The notes under the pieces: model-generated
Seen by the model: the letters and a program-made list of their open reading frames with translations, nothing else
What the model was told of the DNA's origin: nothing
Databases searched by the model: none
Assembly (NCBI GenBank): GCA_009782285.1
Contig: WRJK01000001.1
Span: forward strand, 1 to 64,000
Source: Clostridiales bacterium
GTDB taxonomy: Bacteria > Bacillota > Clostridia > Peptostreptococcales > Anaerovoracaceae
Direction: 5' to 3'
Length of the DNA: 64,000 nucleotides
Made by a program: the position numbers and the translations under genes
Shown here: positions 23,101-31,268 of the stretch, one piece after another
Layout: every line of letters starts with the position of its first letter
How positions within the stretch are numbered: position 1 is the stretch's first letter

Positions 23101-25148
23101 TGTTTGGCAACAAGTACTACTATAGCTACAGAGGCGCTGTCAGCCACCTTCCCGTTGAAGCAAGCCCAGGAGGCGCCGAGATGGGCGACGGCGGAGGCGA
23201 ACGCGAGGATTTCAGGGACACAGCTTTTTTCAAAACAATCAAGGCAGATTCGAAAGGGCGGGCTTCGCTCAGCTTCGAGCTTCCGGACAACATCACGTCT
23301 TGGCGAGTGACATGGCAGGCGTATTCCCCGGGTATACATGTCGGGAAAGGCAGCATCAACATAGACGCGTCGCTGGACTTCTTCTTGGATTACCGCTTGG
23401 CAAGGACGTTCCTTAAAGGCGACGAGCCGAAGGCAGGGCTGCGGTCTGCCGGGTTGGGGATAGATCCTTTAAAAAGCCTATCATCGTACACGGTGGAAAT
23501 CACCCAGGCGGGATTTAGCAAAACAGCAAGCGGACAGGCAAACACGTGGCAGGAGATATCGCTCCCACAGCTAACAGAAGACAAGATCAGGGTGAAAATC
23601 AGCGCACAGAACGGGGAGTACAAAGACGCGGTGAACATGGACATTTCAACAGTGGACAGCTTCGCGAGCCACTGGTTCTGCGAAGAATCCAAGCTTGCGG
23701 CAGGCTTGCGCCCGGCAGGGTCGAAAACTTATCCGACGACGATTGTCTTCAGCGACAAAGCATACGCTGCAGAGCTTTCCAGCCTCTACAACTTGGCGTG
23801 GCGCAGCGGCATAAGGCTCGAACAAAAACTCGTCTCCCAAATTGCTTCCGACATTTTATTTCATGACATGGGGGTCGAGAGGTACTCCGTCAGCGAAGAC
23901 GAAGAACGCACAGCAAGGGAAGACATCATCAAATACCAGCGAGGGAACGGTGGGGTGTCTTCGTTCACGTACTCTGACGCAGACGTTGAAACCAGCGCAC
24001 TGGCAGCGTCCATCGGCGGCGAGTATTTCGACAAAGATGCGCTGGCTGCGTATTTCTATAATTCCCTTGGGAGAGAGGATGCTGGGCTTTTGGACAAGAC
24101 CCTCTGCCTGTGGGGGCTTGCGGCACTGAGGGCGCCGGTGCTTCTTGATATCACAAAAACCCTTGAGGACCCTTACTTGGACGGTGAATGCAAACTAAAT
24201 CTGACTATGGCGCTGTATTTCGCAGGCGACGGGGCTAGGGCAAAAACCCTTGCAAAGGAAGTCATAGCGGAATTTACGGAAGACCTCGGCACAGAGGTTC
24301 GGTCGAAGATAGGCATAAGCGACCAGCTTTACGGAAGGATCCGGCACGAGGCTGCCGAGCAGACGAAAGCCACTGCGCGGCTGGCGTTGCTTGCTAGCGC
24401 ATTCGACTTGCCGCAAGCAGAAGGGCTTGCCCAGTACATGAGTAACAACGCCTACGAGGGCGACTATTACCTGATGGAGAAAATGGGCATAGCGCAGAAC
24501 AACCTGTCGCGGCTTCCAGAGGGGGACACCAAGTTTGCATACGCCCTTGAGGGTAAATCAAATACCGTCGATCTTCGCAAGAAAACCGTTTATTCTCTGC
24601 TCGTATTGCCTGAGCAGCTTGACAGGATCAGTTTTAGCGAAATCGAAGGTGACATCACAGTGCTCTCCTGCTATCTGAAAGAAGGGCAGCCGCCGGATGG
24701 GGAAGCTGCAGCCGGGCAGCTTACGATTGATAGGGCCATAAACGGGAGCAGAGGCGGAGCCGTTTCTGTCCCGCAGGGGAAGCCTGTCCGCATAACCATT
24801 GATTTCTGGATAGCGGCAGATGCGCCAAACGGCTGCTACACCATCACGGACATGCTGCCGGCAGGGCTGCGCTTCGGAAACAATGAAACCTCAAGCGACT
24901 GCTACGCTTGGCCCGGCGGCAATGAGAATAAAGAGGTAACGGCCGGCATATATAAAACGGACTACAGTTTTTATTCGTGGTGGAAGCCTTCGTACTACAT
25001 GCCTGACGGGAGCCTGAAAGGAAAACTGGTTTACACCGCTTACCCTGCAATGACAGGCAGCTTTACAGCGGAGGCGCCGCGTTTTGGGCACAGCATCAAC
25101 GACGGAATCATGATCCACGCACCGGAAACGAGGGTTACGATAGAGTGA
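20154..25148 (+). CDS. Membrane-anchored alpha-2-macroglobulin family protein lacking the thioester Cys
   Basis: 1664 residues from ATG 20154 (GAGAGGTGG upstream); an open frame to 20040 has no ribosome site. A single hydrophobic segment (about 20-43) suggests an N-terminal membrane anchor, not a lipobox. Bacterial A2M layout: a MG1/Big-5-like domain (about 150-240), macroglobulin MG domains, an A2M core around SWRVTWQAYSPGIHVGK, and a helical thioester-type domain from about 1200. At the expected Cys-x-Glu-Gln site the protein reads GIRLEQ (R1221), so no thioester can form. Bacterial A2Ms are thought to trap attacking proteases in the periplasm or at the cell surface; thioesterless forms must act non-covalently. 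Its stop overlaps the MEMO gene start (GTGA). Confidence 0.88.
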   Translation: MQKIKNKAVQFINAIKSKPAVAIASSAAAVVVVLVICFALLGGYEPLPESFAGEISIVPVYDSEYGVGAAQGFIITSAEPLTDELVVSSLVLSPPFEYTLKREDEGKSYTIKPKTPLLANTVYQMGLDPERALADRAPRASNTWAFQIEAEFELLGSIPTDKGTDVPVNTVLRFTFTQAVDAQIAGGYINVSPEIGGIWESKGEQLTFIPQSDLSLNTVYTISVREGLPNLAGDGKLSESREIQFQTALREDSSNRTWFNIENDNNCFRTDEIPAFRYYNGWNGDTIGAFNVEVFSFSDESSYIEALKSRQPAYYWCYAETEEAVDTGSLTEVYSFEVKNLEAKVLRCPETLSAGYYLADIKADGERRQSLFQVTDISGYFAAGEKDSLVWINDLATGQPISGATVSLVGSAKSAVTDDMGIAVIDGTNERNPIISISGRGDRLVMNSFNYYAGQEEPAINSYDYWYCVSTDRQIYRPGDTVNYFGIMAPRSEKGRHFAEAELVLRGGAYWRDSAIRQKVEIEDGVISGSWELPMLNTGWYSVSIEIDGQSFGYAGFEVAYYEKPAYQFSLKSGKKAVFAGEQVTWSIHAGYFEGTPVAGLEINTRHDGKEEKTTTDGEGETLVTGTARQTDSSYLTGSTYLSVSAVMPELGDVSAYSDVAVFNSDIDIEGKVKRDGGSFKLHLDGYDVNLDKINEGAQIWRSEYREPISGAVSLSADLVRIEYDKIQNGPFYNEYTLQTYYTYDYNQREVHENSFELSLMWGGLDFTADLETGNSYRLVIFGKDHKGRDFTRSYYIPEESRNATIPNISGGEDFWENFEWGQYRYFYISETNSGNYEHAVGDELAFAIWCWGVQVPKPERGNILYFRSQETVRDYVLSRDGTYEMKFEETDIPNINLAAVCFDGKYYAESECRYVSLNPADKAAKVSVTTDKKRYAPGETVEMSLSMTDKDGKPLAGSINVSIVDEALFAVAENYVDIGNAVFGNKYYYSYRGAVSHLPVEASPGGAEMGDGGGEREDFRDTAFFKTIKADSKGRASLSFELPDNITSWRVTWQAYSPGIHVGKGSINIDASLDFFLDYRLARTFLKGDEPKAGLRSAGLGIDPLKSLSSYTVEITQAGFSKTASGQANTWQEISLPQLTEDKIRVKISAQNGEYKDAVNMDISTVDSFASHWFCEESKLAAGLRPAGSKTYPTTIVFSDKAYAAELSSLYNLAWRSGIRLEQKLVSQIASDILFHDMGVERYSVSEDEERTAREDIIKYQRGNGGVSSFTYSDADVETSALAASIGGEYFDKDALAAYFYNSLGREDAGLLDKTLCLWGLAALRAPVLLDITKTLEDPYLDGECKLNLTMALYFAGDGARAKTLAKEVIAEFTEDLGTEVRSKIGISDQLYGRIRHEAAEQTKATARLALLASAFDLPQAEGLAQYMSNNAYEGDYYLMEKMGIAQNNLSRLPEGDTKFAYALEGKSNTVDLRKKTVYSLLVLPEQLDRISFSEIEGDITVLSCYLKEGQPPDGEAAAGQLTIDRAINGSRGGAVSVPQGKPVRITIDFWIAADAPNGCYTITDMLPAGLRFGNNETSSDCYAWPGGNENKEVTAGIYKTDYSFYSWWKPSYYMPDGSLKGKLVYTAYPAMTGSFTAEAPRFGHSINDGIMIHAPETRVTIE

Positions 25149-26110
25149 ACGGGCGGCTGAAGACGAACATAAAGAAAGCCGTCGCATGCAAGGCGTGCAT
25201 TGCCGCCCTCGCCGTGCAGGCTGCCTTGTCAGCCTGCACAGGCACGGCTGGCGTTGCCTCAGACTGGGAAGCGGCTGCGCTTGAGCAGGACGGCAAGGTG
25301 GCGTTTACCCAGACCCAGGCTATCGACGCGAGGCCGTTCCTCAGCGAGAGCGAGCTTCTGAAGAGCGTGTCCGAAGAGTGCTGGGAGGCATTTGGGCTGG
25401 GCAAGCCTGACGGTTTGGCAAGCGTAGGCGAAAAACCGATAAGAGGGGTCGTTGTGCCCCACCACGCGGCAGCAGCAGCACTTTCGGCATACCTTATAAG
25501 CAGGCTGGCTGAAAGCCAGCCGCCTGCGGTGATAATACTTGCGCCGAACCACTACAACACAGGTGCTGAGGCAATTACAGCCGCCTCGGACTTTATGTGC
25601 CACAGCAAAAGGGTTTCAGCAGGCACAGAGGCGGCTGAGCGGCTCGGCAGGGCAGGGCTTGTCAGCATAAGCGACGAGCCTTTCAAGAGGGAGCACAGCA
25701 TCGGCATGCTGTTGCCGATCATCGCTTGGTACTTGCCTGACGCGGAGGTTATTCCTGTCATTTTTCACCACGGCGCGGATGAGGGTAGAATACTTGCCGT
25801 CCTCCATGCGCTTTCGCCTGAAATTGAGGCAGGGGCGGTTGTCGTTGCTTCGATCGACTTTTCCCATTACCTGACTTGGGCTGAGGCTGTTGAAAAAGAC
25901 CGGGAAACGAGAGGGTACTTGGAAAATGGCGACGCTGCAGCAATCTCCAAGCTGGACAGCAGCTACGTAGACTCGCCCACTGTCATGGCGGCGATGCTCA
26001 TGCATTTCGGAACGGAAGGCATGGAGATCGTTGCGAATACCAATTCCGGCATCCTTATGAACAACCCTGTCTCCCCCTGTACAAGCTATTTTGCGATTCA
26101 ATTCCGATGA
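25145..26110 (+). CDS. MEMO-family (AmmeMemoRadiSam B) lipoprotein
   Basis: 321 residues from GTG 25145, overlapping the macroglobulin stop by 4 bases. The first 31 residues look like a lipoprotein signal with lipobox LSA-C31. The body is a MEMO domain: VVVPHHAAA (H106/H107), LAPNHYNTG (H136), EHSIG (H184), DFSHY (H241) and SPC (C312), matching the His/His/Cys metal-site pattern of the family. MEMO proteins bind a metal and resemble ring-cleaving dioxygenases; the bacterial members usually pair with AMMECR1 and a radical SAM protein, neither of which is present here. An exported MEMO coupled to a macroglobulin is unusual. Reaction unknown. Confidence 0.88.
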   Translation: MNGRLKTNIKKAVACKACIAALAVQAALSACTGTAGVASDWEAAALEQDGKVAFTQTQAIDARPFLSESELLKSVSEECWEAFGLGKPDGLASVGEKPIRGVVVPHHAAAAALSAYLISRLAESQPPAVIILAPNHYNTGAEAITAASDFMCHSKRVSAGTEAAERLGRAGLVSISDEPFKREHSIGMLLPIIAWYLPDAEVIPVIFHHGADEGRILAVLHALSPEIEAGAVVVASIDFSHYLTWAEAVEKDRETRGYLENGDAAAISKLDSSYVDSPTVMAAMLMHFGTEGMEIVANTNSGILMNNPVSPCTSYFAIQFR

Positions 26111-26154
26111 AAAAACTCCGAAAAACTCTGTGATTATCATCTGAAAATTTAGTG

Positions 26155-26183
26155 TTGCTTTTTTCTTAGGATACTGTTATAAT
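26155..26183 (+). promoter_or_regulatory. Promoter of the liv operon (extended -10)
   Basis: TTGCTT (26155-26160), 17-base spacer, TATAAT (26178-26183) with TG at 26175-26176 (extended -10). About 75 bases of 5' leader separate it from livK. The remainder of 26111-26266 shows no other feature. Confidence 0.75.
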
Positions 26184-26266
26184 ATAGCAGCCGAAATGTT
26201 CATTTTTTCAGGTGGGCGTTTTAGCGCGTTTTAACTACTTTTTTACATTATAATGGAGGAGTTTAT

Positions 26267-27484
26267 ATGAAAAAGTTTTTAACAATTCTAGTAGTTTGCA
26301 TGCTCGTGCTGACGATGTTCGCGGGCTGCACCGGCACAGCTACGCCACCAGATGATGATGGTCAGGGTACGGAACCCCCGCCCCCAGTAGAAGACAACGA
26401 TCTTCCGGTAGTGAGGATCGGCGTGTACGAGCCCCAGTCAGGAGACAACGGCGCCGGCGGGAAGCAAGAGATACTGGGCATGCAGTATGCCAACTATGAG
26501 ACCCCGACGGTGGTGATCGCCGGCACAACATACGAGGTTGAACTCGTTTACGCCGACAACCAGTCTGCCAACGACAAGGCGGTGTCAGCAGCGCAGACGC
26601 TCATAGCAGCAGGCTGCCCCATCGTGCTTGGATCGTACGGTTCCGGCGTGTCAATCGCCGCTTCCGACACCTTTGGCGACGTGCCCATCCCGGTTATCGG
26701 CGTCACCTGCACGAACCCGGCAGTAACCTTGGGCAACGACCATTACTTCCGCATCTGCTTCCTCGACCCGTTCCAAGGGCCTGTTTTGGCGCAATTCGCA
26801 AAAGACAAGTTCAGTGCCAGCAAAGCTTATTGCCTCTCGAAGCTGGGCGACGACTACTCAGTCGGCCTCTGCAACTTCTTCGCAGAAGCTTTCGGCAAAG
26901 AAAACTGCCGCATGGAATCCTTCCCTGAAGGCACATCCGACTACAGCACCTATGTTGCTAACGCAAAGGCTTATGGGGCCGATGTGTTCTTCTCGCCGGT
27001 TTCAACCGAAGCTGCCGCGCTGATCATCGACCAAGTTGACGCACAGGGGCTCGGGACACCGCTTCTGGCAGGGGACACATGGGACTCCAACGTCATCCTC
27101 AATGCAGCGAAAGGCAAAGACATTGAGCTGTTTGTAACGACGTTCTACCAAGAAGGTGGTGCGCCCGCATTTGACAACGGGATCAAAGCTTGGATCAACA
27201 GCAACCCCACAGCCAAGCAGAACAATGGCGGCGACGACATGATTGCTGCTGTTTCGGCCATGGGCTACGACGCATACTATACAGCGCTTGAGGCTTTCAA
27301 GGTAGCCGGCTCGGTTGAAGCGGGGGATATACTTGCCATACTGCCCGCGTTGACGTACAAAGGGGTTTCTGGAAACATCGCATTCGACGACGTAGGCGAT
27401 GCGAAACGCGACACGGCATTCGTGAAGGTCTGCAACACAGCGACCGGCGAATGGGATTTCGTCAAAGAGCAAGGCATCGATTAA
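26267..27484 (+). CDS. livK: Branched-chain amino-acid ABC transporter, substrate-binding lipoprotein
   Basis: 405 residues. Lipoprotein signal with lipobox MFAGC (Cys about 24) and an acidic/proline linker, then a type I periplasmic-binding fold (VRIGVYEPQSGDNGAGGKQE, ADNQSANDKAVSAAQTLIAA, GDDYSVGLCNFFAEAFG). It captures the amino acid outside the membrane and delivers it to LivHM. A hairpin between this gene and livH fits the common pattern of excess binding protein. Leu/Ile/Val is the usual family ligand, but related proteins bind amides, urea or other amino acids, so the substrate is open. Confidence 0.93.
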   Translation: MKKFLTILVVCMLVLTMFAGCTGTATPPDDDGQGTEPPPPVEDNDLPVVRIGVYEPQSGDNGAGGKQEILGMQYANYETPTVVIAGTTYEVELVYADNQSANDKAVSAAQTLIAAGCPIVLGSYGSGVSIAASDTFGDVPIPVIGVTCTNPAVTLGNDHYFRICFLDPFQGPVLAQFAKDKFSASKAYCLSKLGDDYSVGLCNFFAEAFGKENCRMESFPEGTSDYSTYVANAKAYGADVFFSPVSTEAAALIIDQVDAQGLGTPLLAGDTWDSNVILNAAKGKDIELFVTTFYQEGGAPAFDNGIKAWINSNPTAKQNNGGDDMIAAVSAMGYDAYYTALEAFKVAGSVEAGDILAILPALTYKGVSGNIAFDDVGDAKRDTAFVKVCNTATGEWDFVKEQGID

Positions 27485-27526
27485 TAGGCAGCGACGTTTC
27501 CCGCAACGATATAATTCACAACAAGT

Positions 27527-27552
27527 CTGGCGAGGGCTTAGGCCTTCGCCAG
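27527..27552 (+). terminator. Intra-operon attenuator hairpin
   Basis: CTGGCGAGGGC and GCCTTCGCCAG form an 11-bp stem with a 4-base loop, followed by a T-rich but not pure-T tract. It lies in the 121-base gap between livK and livH and probably lowers readthrough or protects the livK message. Confidence 0.55.
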
Positions 27553-27605
27553 TGCCATTATTATTATCTTTATTTTATTAAGATACAGCAAGGAGACGAG
27601 GTTTC

Positions 27606-28538
27606 TTGGATTTTTTTAACACTACCCTGCCGTACATGTTGTCAGGAATATCGGTAGGAGGACAGTATGCACTCATTGCAATAGGTTACACCATGGTTTA
27701 TGGCATTTTGAGGTTGATCAACTTTGCGCATGCGGACGTTTTCATGGTCAGCGCCCTGCTGATGGTCTATGCTGTGTCAACGTATTCTGTAATGCTCTTC
27801 TTGGCGATCCCATTGGTTGTTACGCTCACGGTGCTCCTAGGGTTCACAATAGAGAGGGTCGCATACAAGCCGTTGCGCAACGCCCCGCGCATGTCGGTCA
27901 TGGTCTCAGCCATCGGTGTGAGCTACCTGCTGCAAAACCTAGCGCTGTACATCACAGGCGGGCTAAACAAAAATTACCCTACAATACCGTGGTTGTCCGA
28001 TTCAATTACGGTTTTTGGGGCAATGACGAAACGGGTGACGGTGGTCACGCCCTTCCTTACCATTGCCTTGGTCATCGTCTTGGTAATGCTCATCCAGCGC
28101 ACCAAGATCGGCACAGCCATGCGGGCTGTAGCCAAAGACTTTGAAACGAGCCAGCTGATGGGCATCAAGATCAATTCCGTCATTTCGATGACATTCATTA
28201 TCGGTACGTTCTTGGCTGGGATCGGATCGATACTCTATTTTACCAACTATCCGGGCGTGACGCCGCAAGCCGGTGCCATGCCGGGGCTGAAAGCCTTTGT
28301 GGCGGCAGTTTTTGGCGGCATCGGCTCAGTCCCCGGGGCAGTCTTGGGAGGGTTCACCATTGGGATCTGCGAAAGCCTCATCAAAGGCATGGATTCTATT
28401 TTGGTCAGCGTTGGCATACTGAAGGAACCTCTTGAGCTTGCCACCTTCTCCGACGCGTTCACTTTCGTTCTTTTGATAGTGATTCTGGTCTTCAAGCCGA
28501 CAGGGCTTCTGGGCGAGAAGATATCAGACAAGGTTTAG
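27606..28538 (+). CDS. livH: Branched-chain amino-acid ABC transporter permease LivH
   Basis: 310 residues from TTG 27606 (AAGGAGACGAGG upstream). Polytopic inner-membrane permease of the LivH type: GGQYALIAIGYTMVYGILRL and INFAHADVFMVSALLM near the N-terminus, the coupling-loop region FETSQLMGIKINSVISMTF, and the C-terminal GGIGSVPGAVLGGF. With LivM it forms the membrane channel. The next gene starts 12 bases downstream. Confidence 0.95.
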   Translation: MDFFNTTLPYMLSGISVGGQYALIAIGYTMVYGILRLINFAHADVFMVSALLMVYAVSTYSVMLFLAIPLVVTLTVLLGFTIERVAYKPLRNAPRMSVMVSAIGVSYLLQNLALYITGGLNKNYPTIPWLSDSITVFGAMTKRVTVVTPFLTIALVIVLVMLIQRTKIGTAMRAVAKDFETSQLMGIKINSVISMTFIIGTFLAGIGSILYFTNYPGVTPQAGAMPGLKAFVAAVFGGIGSVPGAVLGGFTIGICESLIKGMDSILVSVGILKEPLELATFSDAFTFVLLIVILVFKPTGLLGEKISDKV

Positions 28539-28550
28539 GGAGGTGCGCTG

Positions 28551-29723
28551 ATGGAAAACAAGAAGACACAGAATATTACTACAGTGGTAGGCATAGTATT
28601 TTTGTTGCTGCTGGTCATCGTCCTTGAGCAGATTATCAGCCCTACGAGCACTATGGCGATGCTCCTCACGGTCACGAAAAAGAGCGCGATTTACGCGGTG
28701 GTGGCGGTTTCAATGAACCTTCTGAACGGCTTTACGGGGTTGTTTTCCCTGGGGCAGGCGGGGTTCATGCTTATGGGCGCGTACACCTATGCGATTTTTA
28801 CCATTCCGCGGGCAGAGCGGGACGCGGTTTACTACTACTACGACCAGGCGATGGAGCTGTCCTTTCCCGAAGTGTTTGGAAACGCTTTGGGAAGCGTTGG
28901 CTTCCTGCTTGGCGTGCTTCTGGCGATCATCCTTGGAGGCCTGGTGGCAGCTGCAGTGGCGTATGTCATCGGGTTCCCGGTGCTTAGGCTCAAAAGCGAC
29001 TATCTTGCGATAGCAACCTTGGGTTTTGCCGAGATAATACGCGCACTGTTCCAGTGGACCAAACTGGGCCCGATTACGAACGGCGCAAACCCCCTGAAAA
29101 ATTACGTTAGGCTCAATTCGTTCAAAATTGAGATGGGGGACACCACGATCGGCTTGAGCACTTTTACGACATTGCTTTTTGCAACCATTTGCATTGGCAT
29201 CATGGTGATGCTCATCAATTCTTCTTACGGAAGGGCCTTCAAGGCCATCAGGGAAGACGAGGTGGCGGCTGAAGCCATGGGGATCAACCTTTACAAGCAC
29301 AAGCAGATTGCATTCTGCATCAGCTGCTTCTTTGCCGGCGTTGGCGGCGCGATGCTTGCGATGTTTGCCAACACTGTGCAGGCCAACAACTTCAAGTCAA
29401 ACATGACTTTCGAGATACTGCTCATCGTAGTTCTTGGCGGCATAGGTTCTGTCTCGGGCAGCTGCATCGGCGCGGTGCTTTTCGTATTCGCAGCAGAGTG
29501 GTGGCTCAGGGGCCTAGACTCAGGGAAATGGTTGTTTATCAACGCCCCAGGCGTATTGCGCAACGGGTTCCGCCTAGTAGTGTTCTCCGTTGGCATCATG
29601 ATAGTCATCCTGTTCTTCCGCAGGGGGATCATGGGAGACAAGGAATTGCCGTACTACGCCAAGCGGATAAGGGACAGGTTCATTATTAACAAACCGAAGG
29701 CAGGTGAGAAGGAAAATGGCTGA
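28551..29723 (+). CDS. livM: Branched-chain amino-acid ABC transporter permease LivM
   Basis: 390 residues, a typical LivM. It shows GLFSLGQAGFMLMGAYTYAI, the coupling-helix region AIREDEVAAEAMGINLYKHK and the conserved VVLGGIGSVSGSCIGAVLF. About nine membrane segments can be seen as long hydrophobic runs. GGGAGGTG lies before ATG 28551, and the last 8 bases overlap livG. Confidence 0.95.
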   Translation: MENKKTQNITTVVGIVFLLLLVIVLEQIISPTSTMAMLLTVTKKSAIYAVVAVSMNLLNGFTGLFSLGQAGFMLMGAYTYAIFTIPRAERDAVYYYYDQAMELSFPEVFGNALGSVGFLLGVLLAIILGGLVAAAVAYVIGFPVLRLKSDYLAIATLGFAEIIRALFQWTKLGPITNGANPLKNYVRLNSFKIEMGDTTIGLSTFTTLLFATICIGIMVMLINSSYGRAFKAIREDEVAAEAMGINLYKHKQIAFCISCFFAGVGGAMLAMFANTVQANNFKSNMTFEILLIVVLGGIGSVSGSCIGAVLFVFAAEWWLRGLDSGKWLFINAPGVLRNGFRLVVFSVGIMIVILFFRRGIMGDKELPYYAKRIRDRFIINKPKAGEKENG

Positions 29724-30564
29724 AAACGTATTGCGTCTTGAAGACATCACCATGCAGTTCGGCGGTGTAGTTGCGGTGGACAATTTCTCGATGGAAGTGA
29801 ACAAGGGTGAAATAGTGGCGCTGATCGGGCCCAACGGGGCAGGCAAGACCACGGCTTTCAACTGCATCACAGGGGTTTACGAGCCAACGAACGGCCGAGT
29901 AACCCTTCACGGGGAAGTAATCGTGGAGAACCATCCACAGGGAAAGATGAAAGACCTGTACAAAGGGGAAAACAACGGCAAATACACCAACGTTGTGAGC
30001 CATACGCCAGACAAGATAACATACCGGGAGATAGCCCGGACTTTTCAGAACATACGCCTGTTTAAAGCGCTTACAGTCTTTGACAACGTACTCATAGCGA
30101 AGCACATGCGGGCAAAGCACAATGTGTTCTCGTCAACGTTCAGGTTCAGCGCAAAAGAGGAAAGGCGCATGAGGGATGAGGCATTGAGCCTGCTGGAAGA
30201 GCAAAACTTGCTCCACCTGAAGGACAGCATTGCTTCAAGCCTGCCCTACGGGCTCCAAAGGAGGCTGGAGATCGCCAGGGCGCTGGCTACCGAGCCTTCC
30301 ATAATACTTTTGGACGAGCCGGCTGCGGGCATGAACCCACAAGAGACTTTTGAACTGACCAGCTTCATAAGGCAGATCAGGGAGGAGTACAAACTCACAG
30401 TGTTCATGATCGAGCACCACATGGATCTTGTCATGAAGATATCCGACAGGATTTACGTCCTCGACTTCGGCAAGATGATATCTCACGGAACCCCGACAGA
30501 GGTTCAAAACGACCAAAAGGTCATAGACGCGTACTTGGGGGTGGTAGAAGATGCTGAAGATTGA
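29716..30564 (+). CDS. livG: Branched-chain amino-acid ABC transporter ATPase LivG
   Basis: 282 residues from ATG 29716, which follows GAGAAGGA; the in-frame GTG at 29704 has no ribosome site. Walker A GPNGAGKTT, signature LPYGLQRRLEIARAL, Walker B IILLDEPAAGMNP and switch histidine in FMIEHHMD. The insertion before the Q-loop (about residues 70-100, PQGKMKDLYKGENNG) is typical of LivG. It powers LivHM together with LivF, with which it overlaps by 14 bases. Confidence 0.95.
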   Translation: MAENVLRLEDITMQFGGVVAVDNFSMEVNKGEIVALIGPNGAGKTTAFNCITGVYEPTNGRVTLHGEVIVENHPQGKMKDLYKGENNGKYTNVVSHTPDKITYREIARTFQNIRLFKALTVFDNVLIAKHMRAKHNVFSSTFRFSAKEERRMRDEALSLLEEQNLLHLKDSIASSLPYGLQRRLEIARALATEPSIILLDEPAAGMNPQETFELTSFIRQIREEYKLTVFMIEHHMDLVMKISDRIYVLDFGKMISHGTPTEVQNDQKVIDAYLGVVEDAED

Positions 30565-31246
30565 GGACTTGAGAGTCAACTACGGAGGGATTGAGGCTGT
30601 AAAGGGCATTTCGATAGATGTACCGGAAAAGGAAATAGTCACGCTGATCGGGGCAAACGGAGCGGGGAAATCCACCACGCTCAGGACCGTTGCGGGGCTG
30701 GTGAAGCCTGCGTCCGGCCGCATATCCTTTTTCGATGAAGACATTACCGCTCTGCCTTCGCACAGCATCGTCGCAAAAGGCATCACCATGGTTCCTGAAG
30801 GCCGCCGGGTCTTTCCGGACTTGACTGTGCTGGAAAACCTGAAAATGGGAGCGTACCTGCGCAAGGACAGTTTGAAGGACGACATCCAGTGGGTCTATGA
30901 CTTGTTCCCGCGCCTGAAAGAGCGGTCGTGGCAGCTCGCGGGCACATTGTCCGGGGGCGAGCAGCAGATGCTTGCCGTCGGGCGAGCACTGATGAGCCGT
31001 CCAAAACTGATGATGATGGATGAACCTTCCCTCGGGCTGGCGCCGATTATTGTCAGGGGCATATTCGAGATCATCAAGGAAATCAACCGTCAGGGCGTGA
31101 CAATCCTGCTCATTGAGCAAAACGCCAACATAGCCCTGCACACGGCCAACACAGCCTACGTGCTGGAAACCGGCCGCTTGACGATGAAGGGCATCGGCAA
31201 GGAGCTTCTGAACAACGAAGCGGTGAAAAAGGCGTACCTTGGCTGA
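30551..31246 (+). CDS. livF: Branched-chain amino-acid ABC transporter ATPase LivF
   Basis: 231 residues. Walker A GANGAGKST, signature LSGGEQQMLAVGRAL, Walker B LMMMDEPSLGLAP and H-loop region ILLIEQN, the LivF pattern in which the switch histidine is replaced. Last gene of livKHMGF. mreB follows after 22 bases with no visible promoter or terminator, so some readthrough is likely. Confidence 0.95.
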   Translation: MLKIEDLRVNYGGIEAVKGISIDVPEKEIVTLIGANGAGKSTTLRTVAGLVKPASGRISFFDEDITALPSHSIVAKGITMVPEGRRVFPDLTVLENLKMGAYLRKDSLKDDIQWVYDLFPRLKERSWQLAGTLSGGEQQMLAVGRALMSRPKLMMMDEPSLGLAPIIVRGIFEIIKEINRQGVTILLIEQNANIALHTANTAYVLETGRLTMKGIGKELLNNEAVKKAYLG

Positions 31247-31268
31247 TTGAAAGATAAGGAGGGCATGT

